Shown in pieces: positions 21,917 to 33,736 of a DNA stretch of 64,000 bases. Numbering within the stretch: the stretch's first letter is position 1; every line of letters starts with the position of its first letter. The notes under the pieces were generated by a model. That model was not told the origin of the DNA. It saw only the letters and a list, made by a program, of their open reading frames with translations, and did not search any database. Location: contig CM060964.1 of the NCBI GenBank assembly GCA_030765045.1, positions 147,959,065 to 148,023,064 on the forward strand, read 5' to 3'. A program made the translations under genes and the position numbers. The stretch is from Tenodera sinensis (Eukaryota; Arthropoda; Insecta; Mantodea; Mantidae).

Positions 21917-22529
21917 TTGAGAAACTGCTTTGCAAAACAAATCAGCAAGAGTGTTTTTCTCCACCCTGTCAAGATTTCCTGCTTTCTTCTCATGCTCCCA
22001 CCAGCATATGTCAGTTCTCAAAAAAAATATGTGAACATTGTATTGCTACCGGTTCCGCCACTAGATGGAATTTTAAGTTCCAGAGAGTGAGTTGTATTTT
22101 TGAAAATAGATAAGCACTTATTGAATGTCTTCTTGAACTGAAGGTTTCATTTTCAAAAGACATGGGAAGAGACGCAAGAGGACTAAGACAGCAATTTCTG
22201 TTCTGGTTAGATGTCTTTTACCGTTTAATGCCTCATGTTAATATCCTCTACAACCAACTGCAGATGAAGAAAACTGATTGCATTAAAGTTAGCCATTCAG
22301 GAAAAACTTTGTGCAGTTGATTGATGGATTATGCAAGAACTTGGATACTGTCTCTACAGATGAAAGACAACGTGGGTTTAAGCAGAAGCTATGGGATTCA
22401 AAGAAAATCGCTGACATTAAAGAAGTGTGCGATTGCATCACAATAGAGATGAAATGTCGGTTTGAGTCAATATCTCATGTTGATGTTTGTAAGCTCTTAG
22501 ACAGAAAATCTCGAAGAATATTCAATATA
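21917..22529 (+). pseudogene. hAT transposase (ZMYM1-like type), part 2
   Basis: Continues the hAT transposase interrupted at 17459. Motifs include a Phe/Ser-rich stretch (FFSTLSRFPAFFS), the SATRWNF block near 22065, then FWLDVFYRLMPHVNILYNQLQ near 22205. The last two have clear counterparts in the hAT at 58520-61067 (GATRWNF and MPHVNILYKQLQ). The frame ends at about 22525, where composition shifts sharply to GC-rich. The C-terminal dimerisation domain is missing, so the element is truncated at its 3' side. Confidence 0.8.
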
Positions 22530-23690
22530 CACTTCGCGCGGGTACTACCACGTCCTCCATCTGGGTCACTGTGCAGATCCCTGGATTCTCGTTTGGGCTC
22601 CAAAACGTCACCTCGTCTCAGCCGAGTCACAAGGCCCTCCTGTCAACATCAATTGCCAGGTCGTGGTTAGTGAGGGCATCCCGTCCTACTATCACTTATT
22701 CAGGCACCCTCCCGACGAACGTCCACGGACTTACTACGCTCCACCCCAAGGTCAACTCGACAAACAAGGTGACACTCGATGCCGTCACCAGCTGGTAGGG
22801 TCGATTGGGTTTTCTCGACAGCAATCCCTTCGCCATGTCAGGTCGGATTATAGTCATGGCTGCACCCGAACCCATCCGTCTGCAATGAGGCTATCGTCCA
22901 TTATACTGCTCAAAGTGTGGAGGGTCACTCGAATGGTAGGCGATTATGCCTCCTACCTGGCCCTCGTCCTACCTGGCCAGTGCGCACTCGCTTTACGTAT
23001 ATTTTTCGGCCAGGTGGCCTAGATTCACCCCCAGCACACACCAGTGGAAAACCTCCGTCGCCGTCCTTGAGTTGTTCCTCTGTCCCGGTCATATCGGACG
23101 CTCATGGTCTTAGAGGTTGGGGCAGTTGTCACCTCCATCCTGACGCATCTCGGCGCTCTTTCTATATATTATCGCAGCGGCCGCGCCTCAAAGAGAGATC
23201 AAGTGTAAGCTACCACACACCACCGCGTGGCGGCGCCGTGGCCGAGCGGTTAGCGCGCTCGCCTACCACCTAGGCGGCCCGGGTTCGATCCCAGGGATCC
23301 GCATGTGGTATTCATGGTGGACGAAGCGGCGTCAGGGCGGGTTTTCTCCGGGTACTCCGGTTTCCCCCGCCATCTCATTCCACCGGTGCTCCATCTTCAT
23401 GTATCATCAGTGTCACCGCCTGCGGTGCCGTAGTAGTAAAAGCGGGCGTTAAACACTACAACAACAACACACACCACCGCCCTTGTACACACCGGTCGAC
23501 ATGACAATGAGCGACTCAGAACAAATGCCGCTGCACGCATTTCTAGGTTTCGAAATGCAGGGGTCTTGTTTACCACGCAAGCTGAGAAACTTCGATTTCA
23601 TCGATTCCATCGATACCAGAGAATTCGCTGATCTGGACTATATAAGCGAATCGATACGGACTAACAATATCGTTAATAATCAACTGTGAG
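22530..23690. other. GC-rich segment of unknown origin
   Basis: A sharply GC-rich block in AT-rich surroundings, starting where the hAT transposase stops and containing a SINE at 23227-23467. Several overlapping plus-strand open frames exist; one contains a CSKC followed, after a one-base shift, by GHS and a Cys, faintly like a retroelement zinc knuckle. Nothing else is recognisable. It is probably a remnant of another retroelement with different base composition, but this is inference. Confidence 0.35.
23227..23467 (+). mobile_element. tRNA-derived SINE (family B), full copy
   Basis: The head is strongly tRNA-like, with A box GTGGCCGAGCGGTTAGC and B box GGTTCGATCCC. The body contains TTTTCTCCGGGTACTCCGG, and the tail is (AAC)n. 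A perfect 13-bp duplication, CACACACCACCGC, flanks it at 23214-23226 and 23468-23480. A second copy is at 43648-43892 on the minus strand. The tRNA-like head is the SINE promoter, not a tRNA gene. Confidence 0.92.
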
Positions 23691-24759
23691 TAAACTTCAG
23701 CTGTTTGCTAGTACCGTAACAGTGCGGAGAACAGCTGTGAATGTGAAGATGTGCCATGATGCATCGGGTGTTATACGTCTGGTCCCTGCGTGAAATTACT
23801 CGCATCGCTAGTTATAACTGCATATAGCTGTGCCAAAGTGTGTTTCATGATGTTAAATATTAAAGTCGAGTGTTAATTGGCGTTCAATATAAGTATTTAT
23901 TTCGCACAGTTGTGCAATAAAAGGGTGTTGTATTTGTAACAGAATTGCTTTAGCGGGCCATTTGAAGATACTGGATTATAAGCATGAATTAGTTAATTTA
24001 TATAGCGTTCCACTCTTAGAAGACAGTATGGAGTTAAATGGGACATCTCTGTCTCTATCTAGCGCATACAAGTTGCCATTAGCCGCGTCCTTTTCTACCC
24101 TCGCGCTGTTGCCAGATTACTAATAGCATGGTATAAATATTCATTTGTTATAAATTTCAGGTTTGAACACATTATCCTATGCAGAATTTTCTTCTCTATC
24201 AGGTTATATCCTTTTCAGAGTCATTATACATTTCTGTAGGTCCAAATTTCTTCAGAAAACGTTTTTTTCAATAGAAGTCCGATATTTGCTGTTTCTATAC
24301 TCATCACGCACTAACTAACAAACTAACTGCTAGAATGCATCTATATTTTTTTCTTAGGCAGAGTAAACCATAGTGCTACTACCTGCCTACTTTGAATTCT
24401 CTATGTTTACGCAGTTAAGTGTTATAATTTTTTAAATTAAATGTTTTCGGAAAATTTTATATCTGTGCACTGCAAAAGTTACGCAGTGTGAAACTTTTTT
24501 GTTATTGAGTTTACATCAGGGAACCAGCGAGAACAATTAATGTTGAGGAAGGTTGGAGAAAGTTTTTAAAATAAACCAAAAGGCAGTAACCTCTTTCTTT
24601 TATCCAGTAAGGCAAACAAAAGGTATTCATCTATTCAGCGTCAGGCCTGACACAGAAGATAGTATAAGGAGCAGCACTAACATTAGTTCGAAAGAAGCCG
24701 TGTGTGTAACTGTGAGCTGTTATTGCGTTATTTGTTTAATATTTTTGTAAATATTTGTA
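23691..24759. other. Non-coding stretch
   Basis: AT-rich sequence with no recognised family. It may include the left part of the transposon whose coding remnant starts at 24760. Confidence 0.4.
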
Positions 24760-25480
24760 GTTATGGAGGGGGAAGCTAGGAAGAGACGATATGTTGGTAA
24801 ATTAAGAAGTAAGGAACGCCAAATAATTATGAATGTGTTAGATTATTTTTGAAGTAAAATGCGTGTAAGTAAGGCGGTAAAAGAAACAGCTAAGGCTATC
24901 GGGTGTTCAGAAGCAGTAGTGTGTATGATTAAAAAGGAACTAATGAAAGGACCTCTAAGAACGCCATCGAAAAAGAAAGCAAAAAGGGCGGGACTACACA
25001 AAACGCTAGGTTAACGCAATATGATTGAATAGTGCAAGGTGGAGTGCGGCGAATTGTTCATTCTTTACAGTTTGCAAATATTCCACCCACGCTGAATATC
25101 ATTTTGTCACGATTCAACAGTGATAAGACCCTACCAAATTTCTCAAGGGCCACTCTGATTTGGGGTTCGAATATGAAAGAAAGGGTAACAAGTGCATATT
25201 AATAGAGACGATATCGATATCATCAGATGGCGACATAAATATCTAAAAAACATAAAAAGGTTTAGGGATCAGGGGAAATCAATTGTTTATACAGACGAGT
25301 CATTTGTAAATTTAGGTCATACAGTAACAAAGGCCTGGAGGGATACCAAAGTTAAAAGTGCCCGTCTCGTCAAGCAGCAATTGAAGGACTAAGCACAGGA
25401 CTCAGGCCACCTCGAGTCGCTCGCGGAGAAAGATTCGCAACTAGTACATGTTGCAACACTGCGCTCCATTTAACGTGTAC
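24760..25480 (+). pseudogene. IS630/Tc1-superfamily-like transposase remnant
   Basis: Consecutive plus-strand pieces form one protein. The N-terminal part has RSKERQIIMNVLDYF, then a helix-turn-helix-like segment (SKAVKETAKAIGCSEAVV) and a Lys-rich stretch. After stops, RDDIDIIRWRHKYLKNI precedes YTDESFVNLGHTVTKAW near 25290-25340. The latter looks like the first catalytic Asp block (TDES-x-VN-x-GH) of a widespread arthropod DDE transposase group. The second and third catalytic blocks are absent. A fragment with a similar helix-turn-helix is on the minus strand near 54500. Confidence 0.6.
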
Positions 25481-25499
25481 TGTCTTTTAAGGGTGGAAC

Positions 25500-26379
25500 G
25501 CGCTTTAGTTTATTTGGTATCAGCCGAGTGTAATTCTAACCCCACACTGCTGCAGTGAATCATATCATGGTTATGATAACCTTGAGTGAGACGTAAACTG
25601 AGAGCAGAAAACGGCAAATTGTTTATTGGCGGAGTGATACAACCGGCAATGTTTATGTAAGGACCCATTCTAAACCTGATGGCATCGCATTTCTGGATCA
25701 TTCGGTTTAGCTTCACAGATCTTACGGCTACGCTGTCGTCGTTCCGTAGTATTACTCCACTCATTTGCTTATAAAAAATATCCCTCAGTATGCTTCGGCG
25801 CTTAAGGCTCTTAAACCCTGGACTATACTTTGCGGCCTAGGGTCCTGCGTATCGCAAATGGCGTTAGGATGGTCGTATTTGTTGGTTTTTTTTTTTTTTT
25901 TTTTCTTTTGGAAAGGGGAGACAGAAGTAGAGTTGGTAGGATAAAGAGTTGGCTTATTTCGCCGGGAGTACGGGATGAATCGGGATTACAAGGGGAGGCT
26001 TGGAGGAGTATGGCGTCGTGACCGGGTCCCGCTTCGCACCCCGGATAGTGCGGTCTTGCTGGCCACATGCTAAGCTATTAGCATGTGGGTACGTTGGGGG
26101 TCCGGGTGGTACCCATACCGGAGTCTGGGTAACACCGCGGGAAGTGCGGTGTGTTGTAGACTGCGTTTCAATGGATTTTCCAAAATGTGGTTATTTCTTT
26201 ATAATGTACAAATACCTAAATGCATAGGCACTTTAGCAATATCTACTTGATTTCCCATTTGCTCAACATATATTTTAGGAATTGTGGGATCCAAATTTAA
26301 CAAACATGTAGAAAAATTATAGAGTTCTTAACATTACAAGAAAAACTAATAATTTACTACTCGTTATTACAATCTACTA
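25500..26379. other. Mixed segment with GC-rich block and T-run
   Basis: An 84-codon minus-strand frame at 25510-25764 has no motif I recognise. A T-run at about 25887-25906 and a GC-rich block at about 25810-26170 follow. The composition differs from the flanks and suggests a retroelement fragment, but no family can be named. Confidence 0.3.
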
Positions 26380-27500
26380 TCTGTAGGTCAGGACAATGAT
26401 AACGCTAAAATAAAACAATACTCCCTTGGCTTCATTGATGTATTCGTAAATAAAAAACCAGATAGCATCTTGGGCCATAAAGTGTACAGGAAGCCCACAC
26501 ACCCTAACTGCTATTTAGACACTGCCAGTCATCACCATCCTGCTCAGGAGAGAATAGTTATTTCTACTTTATTTCATCAAGCAGCATAGCAGACGAAAAC
26601 AACATTCAGCAGAAATGCAACATCTACGAGATACATTGCCACATACAGTGACCACTATGTCAAGGAGGCCCTCAGAAGGGTGTTTGATAACAGGATCAAT
26701 CTGTCATGTGTCCCTTATTCCAAGAGTAAAGAAACTGGTTAAGCAAGGCAGTCATACCATTTTATGGTTCTACTTCTAACAAGATTTCTTGTATCCTCTC
26801 CAAATTCAACGTCGGTCTGGGTGGCTCAGTTGGTTAGACGCTGGTCTACTGATCCCAAGGTCGCGGGTTCAAACCCGGCCCAGGCCGATGGTTTTTAAGT
26901 GTGCTTAAAAACGACAGCTCCATGTTAGTAGATTTACTGGCATGTAAAAGAACTCCTGCGGGACGAAATTCCGGCACACCGGCGACGCTGATGTGATCCT
27001 GGCAATTGACAGCGTCGTTAAACAACAAAATAAAATAAATCCAAATTCAACATCAAAAGTACTTTACCGCATCCAAAAACATCTGACAATACCTAAGGCC
27101 TGTACAAGATCCGCTGGTCTTCAAAGTCCTAGGTATATACAGGATTCCATGTGGATGTGAAGAGGTGTGTATTCGACAAACAGGATGCACTATTGAAGAG
27201 AGGTGCAAGGAACAACAGCGCAACATCAACTTCTACAACCAGAAAAATCGGCAGTGGCCCAACATTGTATTGAGAAGGTGCACAAAATTAACTTTAATAA
27301 CATCCCAGTTCAGGAACATACAGAAAACTATTGTGACAGTTATCAAAGAGGCCATTTAAATTAAATTACACCCAGAAAACTACAATAGAGATTGGGGACT
27401 TCAGCTGAGTCCAGCTTGGATAACAGCCAATAAACACACCTGCCAGAGGAGGATGACGAATCACACTGAACACATCTCCAGAAAGTCATGCATGCTCGAC
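26380..27500 (+). pseudogene. Penelope-like element remnant (RT end plus GIY-YIG)
   Basis: The left part (26395-26800) reads as the end of a Penelope-like reverse transcriptase: LGFIDVFVNKKPDS, HKVYRKPTHPNCYLDTASHHHP, then STLFHQA. The right part (27120-27360) has the GIY-YIG endonuclease region: YRIPCGCEE followed by CIRQTGCTIEERCKEQ, where the usual YIG reads CIR. A terminal block near 27385-27420 has NRDWGLQLSPAW. Reverse transcriptase followed by GIY-YIG is the hallmark of Penelope-like elements. A SINE sits inside at 26811-27039, and frameshifts are present. Confidence 0.78.
26811..27039 (+). mobile_element. tRNA-derived SINE (family A) inside the Penelope-like element
   Basis: The A box TGGCTCAGTTGG starts at 26822 and the B box GGTTCAAACCC at 26866; the copy ends in an A-rich tail (AACAACAAAATAAAATAAA). 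A perfect 12-bp duplication, TCCAAATTCAAC, flanks it at 26799-26810 and 27040-27051. It closely matches the minus-strand copy at 1654-1883. It inserted after the Penelope-like element, whose sequence resumes on the right. Confidence 0.93.
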
Positions 27501-27789
27501 ATTTAAACATAATCAATGTTTTCTGAAGAAGGCCATGACTTCGAGATGGCCTTTTATTTCTTATTTAGTTCCTGATGTAGTTTTGTATCACTGAAAGCTC
27601 AACATTTTTAAATTTAAGATGGCCGATCACAATATTTGCTTATCGTTAATCTGGATAAACTTTAATTACACATTTTTTGCAGAACACCGTAAATAAAATG
27701 ACAGTCAAATTTTTAGAACATGTTGCTAAGTGAAATTCCATACTCTTTGCAAGACTACAAGGGGGAAACGAAAAGAACAGCTACTTATT

Positions 27790-28525
27790 GGTTGAGAAAA
27801 GTTGAATATCTGAAAATTTAAACCAATAACAAGAAACATGTTGGAAATGATTAACTAAAAAAAAAAGGCATAAATTGTGTCCTTTGGTCAAAACTCTTGT
27901 GTAGTAAGATTTTGTCTAACTCTTATTAAATACTGATTATATTACATTTGTTCAGAATGAAGGTAGCTTCACAGGCTATTCCCAGTAAATTCAAAAAATA
28001 TATTGTTTGTATGCAAATATCTTAAATATTTTGATCCAACTTGTTACGGCCACTTTTGAGAACATAAAAACTTCCGAAAAATGCTCATGTAAAGTGTAGT
28101 TTGCAGTGGGAGATCTTGTTGCACATCTTCATGTTACATTCCTAAAAGAAACTACTTTAATACCCAGTTTAGCACTTATCTTATTTTGAGTTATGTTGCA
28201 AGCATGCACACACACAATACAATACTTCCTCTCTCCTTACTCTATGTAGTAGAGGAAGTAAAATGATAACTAGTTTATCTCTTGAAAAGAGTTTGAAAAT
28301 TTAAAGTAGAAAAGAATATCTCAGGAATGGTTAACAACACCACGCATTTTATTTCAGATAAATTCTGTGCTTTAACAAGAACATCTACATCTTTTGTGCG
28401 ATAAGATTTTGTCTATCTCTTACAGTTTACCAAATATACAAGTCACGCAGAATGAAGGGGATTTCACAATCTATTCCCAGAAAATTCAAGATATACATTT
28501 TGTCATGAAAATATCTGATATACAG
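27790..28525. repeat. Diverged direct duplication, about 490-bp spacing
   Basis: Blocks at about 27790-28035 and 28285-28525 align in the same order. Shared landmarks are GAAAATTTAAA, GGTTAAC/GATTAAC, TAAGATTTTGTCTA, CAGAATGAAGG, CTATTCCCAG and AAATATCT. The copies are clearly diverged. This may be an old tandem duplication or paired LTR-like ends; no coding sequence lies between them. Confidence 0.55.
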
Positions 28526-28714
28526 GATGTAAATGAATAACACTGCACAAATTTTACTGGTGATAGATGGTTCATGGGCAATCAATTTGAGACGGGAAAC
28601 CTATGGTCTAGGATTACAAATTACAGAACTGTGTCTTAAAATTGTTTGAGGGTACACACGCCACTGATCATGTCCTCTGCAGCTATAACGCATGATGAGA
28701 AAACAAGCGGGTAA

Positions 28715-28805
28715 ATTTCGCAGGCACTCTATTTAGCGTAATGGTTATAGTGCCAGGACACAAAGGTACACACTTATTAAAAGCACAGGTTCAGATACTC
28801 ATAAC
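28715..28805 (+). mobile_element. Possible tRNA-derived SINE head
   Basis: TAGCGTAATGGTTATAGTGCC resembles an A-box region, and GCACAGGTTCAGATACTC, about 45 bp downstream, resembles a B box. No target duplication or second copy was found in the window. Confidence 0.35.
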
Positions 28806-31800
28806 CCCATATTTTTTATGTTCTTTTTTCTTTCCTTCTTCATAAGCGCATGCTTAATCTCAATTGGTTTATACAAAACATTTGTGTGCTGAAGGAAATA
28901 GGAAATGAGACGTGGGTGACTTGAGCAGGAAACAGTCACCACATGGCCCAGTATTATAAAGGAGGTTAAAACTCCCGGTTAGGTTTAAACTATAGATTAA
29001 GGTTTCCTTTTGTCTTATAACACTAATCTTCAGTTTAACTTAAGTTTAACTTTACTGGAAGTCATCTACTATTTAACAATAATTTAATGCTATATGTAAT
29101 ATGGTCATCCCAGTTGTACACGTGGATACTGGGGAGGTATTTGAGAAATTGCCATTATGATAAAGTTGAAACACCTCAGGAACCCAAAACTTTCTCAAAT
29201 GGTCCTATCACTTTCAGAAGTAGAATGACCATGCCTTTTAAAACAGATTCAGACTTACTTCCTAACCTCATTACATCATATTTGAAACCAGATACAGAAA
29301 TCAACGAGAAGGTATACATTTTAAAACCTTAATATATTTTAATGTTGGATTGCTATTAATATAATACATCTTTGAAAGTCAAGGACCATATAATGCAATT
29401 AATCTATGCATCACGTAAACATATGGTCCTACAGTCTTACATAAGCATTAATAAAATTGCCTGTCACCTGGTTTCCTTCCATATACATACAAGAATATGT
29501 TCTATTTCAGGCTTAACTGATCTGAAGTAAATAGAAAAACAAGTCTTGATGAACACTTTGTAGAATACACACACAAATAAATCGTAATAAGTAGTGTGAA
29601 GTGAGTGTACATACATGCAACAGACTTGGTTTAGTATGAACAAAATGCAAAGCAAAATGCTGGATGCATCTAAACTGATCACGTTTGTTACTGCAAACTT
29701 TGTTTTTCATTGTGAATGGTTGCCTATCACCTTAATTTACCATTACACTTAATTTTCATTGTGAGTGGCCATATCTCAAAATTTTTCTAATCTAGTACAG
29801 GTAGCAACAGCATTTAGTTATGGTGCAAGAAGAAGATTAGTGATGGTCTTCTTTTCTCAGCATTGTGGCATACCAACACCACTGCACTGTGGTTTAACTA
29901 ACCCGACGTTCATAAAATGGCACCTGAGGTTAAACTTTTGGTTTGATTTAACTAATCTTCCAGTCAAAGAACGTTTATAATACCGGGTCTTGCTCTGACA
30001 AGTAAGTACTAATTCACTCACTTTAGCTGACCAGAAGCAGCTTGTGTGGTCTCGCTTATACAGTCAAATATTAGGCACCAGCGATTGTTCTACAAATCAA
30101 TGTTTTGTAAAGCTTCTAGTAAGCAACTCCTGCACTCAAAGCTTCTCAAACTGTCTGGTAACAGCATTTGTTCTTAGCTGCCATTGTTACACATTGCATA
30201 ACGGTGTGAGATAGCTGACCATGAGCCCTCTTTTAGTGCAGTTGCCACCACAACATATGTTTATATTTTATTGACACAAATCAACAAAATTGTGGGTTGC
30301 CAAATTTGACAAAGTAAAAAAAAAAAAAAGAGACAAATAACAATGTTGCTAGTCATTGTTGGAGTTTAGGTTTAACAATATAGTTATGATATGGTAATAG
30401 AATTAAAACTTTTAAATACAGATTATAAAACAAAAAATATCCTGTTTGCAGATTTGAGGTCCAAATAAGTGCGATCTAAGAATGTTTACAGAGACACGTA
30501 TAGTGGTGTTAACAATTTTCCTTATGATGGTAGTTGGAAGTTTAAATTCTTTCCAAAAGTTCACAAAATGGACTGGAATTGTGCCTCAGGCACCTACCAT
30601 GAGACAAATAATTTCTAAGTTACCCAGCTGGTATTTATTTTAAGGGTATGGTAGGTGTGTAGATAGTTTGTTTTTCCAGATGGACCTCCATGGGTTGACT
30701 CAGATGGCACTTAAAACCTTATGATTGCATTAATAAGAAATCCCCTTTTGCTGTCTTCTCGGTACGCTATAATGTCGATCCGATGTGTGCTGCCTGTTGT
30801 GGATAAACCATGGACTCTTTGTACACCTTTAAGTTTTTTTAGCACAGTTCTTCAGTGATGAGTGACCTGACCTGATGGTGACATGAGTTTCTGGATAGCT
30901 CACCGTGGGAACAGGAACCCACATGGGCCAGTGTTTCTTTCTCTCTGCCACATCTACGACAGAGATTTACATCCTGGAATCTGCCCAGAGAAATATGTAC
31001 AGCAGACACGCTTGCAGTCATTTTTAACGCTTTTCCTCGCTTGAAGAGAGTCCATGGTGATGTCGAGTCCAGTTTTGTTTGCTGGGGTGTATTCCTTAAA
31101 GAGCTCTCTCCCTTTTTATGGTAAAGAGCACCAGTTTAGGAACTCTCGTTTCCGTAGTTCAAATTTAAATGCACCATTGAAAGAGACGCCAAGGTATCTA
31201 ATTTCTTCAGTAGCATTTATAGTGTTTATTTTGATACTTTCATCAATATTTAGCACCTCATTTATTAGTTCTTCTCAATGCATATTCCTGTGCATTTGCT
31301 CGGATTTATTTCCAGACCAATTTCCTGGAAAAGTCTGAGAACAATTTGTGTTAATTCAGTTGCCGCTTCTTTATTTTTTCCGATTGTGACTGTGTTGTCT
31401 GTGAAACCCATGGTGCTGAGGGGTGACACTTCTGCACATAGTGGTTTACCATATTCCTGTAGCATACTTTCTTCAGTTAGCTCATCAAAAATAAAATTGG
31501 TAGCTAAGTTGTAAGGCATCAGTGATAATGGCGATCCCTGCATAACTTCTCTTTGCCAATGAACAGGATTTGTTTTACCTAAAGACATCTTGAGTTGTGT
31601 AGTATTGTCTCTCTGTAAATTTAATATAAGGTTTTTTTTTTAGTTTAGAGGGAATAGATTTGGCAGACAAAGTTAGATCCAAATGGCAATGACCAATATT
31701 GTCAAAAGCTTTTGAAATGTTTAAAAAACCACAGTCATATTTGTTTTTCTGCTTTAGTTGTCTTTGAGAGTCCTGGAAGCACTGATTTGTTAATAAGACA

Positions 31801-32081
31801 ACTGGGCTAGTGGCTAAATCCTCTTTGGTGTTCATTAAAAGATATAAATGAACATAAATGTTGATTTAGTACCCTTTCAACAATATGTCTTAGCATTGAA
31901 CAGATAGTTATCAGCCTCCAATTTGATAAACTCTTAGTATCGTCCTTCTTATGGATTAGAACAGTGTAAGCTAATTTCAGACATTCAGGTATGCTACCTG
32001 TTGCAAGCATTTGGGTTGCAATTACAGATAAAATTTCACACACCATGTCGTCCCTCACAACTCTTACCAAAATGTGGTCAG

Positions 32082-33736
32082 TAGGGCTCGGAAGTTCATG
32101 CCCTAAAAACACTGAAATATGCATGCAAATATGCTCTTAAAAACTTGAAAATATGCGAAGAAGTATGCACTATTTAATTAAAACAATTGATGTCCCTTTG
32201 CAGTGGACAAGACCAGTTAGTATAAATAACAAATATAGTTACCTTATTCCTTAGAGGTTGAAGCAGAAGTGGTAGTGCTAGTATTAACTGCTAAATTTTA
32301 GTTCACAACCAACACTTTGCACAAATTTTCAACTGTAAAACATCGTCTGTTGCCTCGCAAAACACTTTTGTAATACGTCACAAGATGTTATCAGGGCACA
32401 TTTAAATGATGTTAACTGCTTCGCAGAGAGAGTCAAGTCTATTGGTGTGACAGATGGTTTTCTTTCGAGGATGTCTCAAATATCACACATCAGTTTATAC
32501 CAGAATTTTTTGAAATTACATAATTCACTTTCTCTTTCACTTTTTGTCCTATGCTACCAGGAACCGAACTTAGATCACATATTGTTTTTACAAAGACAGT
32601 AAGTGATTCAGGCAAAGCTAATCCTACAGCTTCCAATGCCGTTATGGCTGTTGGTAAGAAAGAAAAATGGGCAGATATGAAACTAAGATCCTCTTTTATC
32701 CCAGTGTCTGACAGAATATTTTGCACAGTTTCTGTTGATGAAGCATCTATCGAGTCCAATGAATTAACAACCTCTTTGACTATTTCCATGTGCTCAGCAT
32801 AATATAAAACTGCATCGACCCATGTTCCCCATCGAGTTAACACTGGTGAAGGAGAAAGTTGGATAGTAGGTGCTGTTGATCTAAACAACTTAACCCTTTT
32901 AGGAGATTTAACAAACATTCTCTTTGTACTGGACACAAATCTATCTACCAAGGAGAAAGAATCACGTATTGTCTCAGAAATGCGATGAGTGTGTGCCAAA
33001 CAAGTTATATGAATTAACTCGTTCTGTAAATTAATTAATCTAGACTCGAAGTTGGTTTTATTTTCGACATATGAAGAGCTTTTTAACATTTTATACGCCT
33101 AATTTAATTTGGTGGGAACCAGTTCACAACACTGTTACATTTGAAGACCACAATACAACTACTGGTGGCCAGGCAAGCGTTGCTATATTCGTGCTGCTCA
33201 AAACATTGACCTGCACTTTATCTTTGCCACTATAAACCTCTCAGATAACGCACTGATTATTTTCTACAAACATACATATAATGAAAGAATGGAAACAGGG
33301 GATTCACTGCATGACAACATGACTCAGCATTAGTTCTCGCGAGTTACATCATCTTGTGCAATACTACCAATGTGAAAAATATTATATAGATGGAAAAAAT
33401 AATAAAAAACCATAAAAATAATTAAAATATGCAATATAGGGGCTATAATATTGAAATCTTCGTGAGTTGTATCATGTGCAATATTACTAACATGAAAAAT
33501 ATTATCCAGATGGAAAACAATAATAAAAAACCATAGAAACCATTAAAATATGCAATATAGGGGCTATAATATTGAAATAATATGCATTTATCAAAAATCA
33601 AGAAAATATGCAGCTATATGCACCATAAAATCATGTCCAAATAACTGAAAATTCCATAATTCATGCACATAACGTAAAAGCATAAATTTTTAACCCCTAT
33701 GAAAAAACATGCAAATGCATGAACTTCCTAACCCCA
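32082..33736 (-). mobile_element. hAT transposon inserted in the R2-like LINE
   Basis: Flanked by a perfect 8-bp duplication, GTGGTCAG, at 32074-32081 and 33737-33744. The ends are inverted copies sharing GGAAGTTCATGC (TAGGGCTCGGAAGTTCATGC at the left). A minus-strand open frame (33089-32490, 199 codons) encodes a hAT transposase core fragment: HITCLAHTHRISE, RFVSSTKRMFVKSPKR, SPVLTRWGTWVDAVLYY, then helical sequence. A dimerisation-domain-like block (FKCALITSCDVL) follows in another frame near 32390. The N-terminal zinc finger and first catalytic region are missing, so this is a deletion derivative. Confidence 0.92.
33338..33577. repeat. 120-bp tandem duplication inside the hAT element
   Basis: GTGCAATA at 33356 recurs at 33476, an exact 120-bp offset. 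The two units share GAAAAATATTAT, AATAATAAAAAACCAT and AATATAGGGGCTATAATATT. Confidence 0.85.

Larger units (their letters stand above)
27501..30635. other. Mostly non-coding stretch
   Basis: AT-rich sequence with short open frames only. Two smaller features are listed separately: a diverged direct duplication (27790-28525) and a possible SINE head (28715-28805). No gene is recognised. Confidence 0.5.

Noticed and set aside
23230..23300. Possible tRNA gene (strong A and B boxes)
   Set aside because: It is the head of a SINE with target duplications and a second copy; no complete acceptor stem follows.
26815..26890. Possible tRNA gene
   Set aside because: It is the SINE-A head, with body, A-rich tail and a 12-bp duplication.
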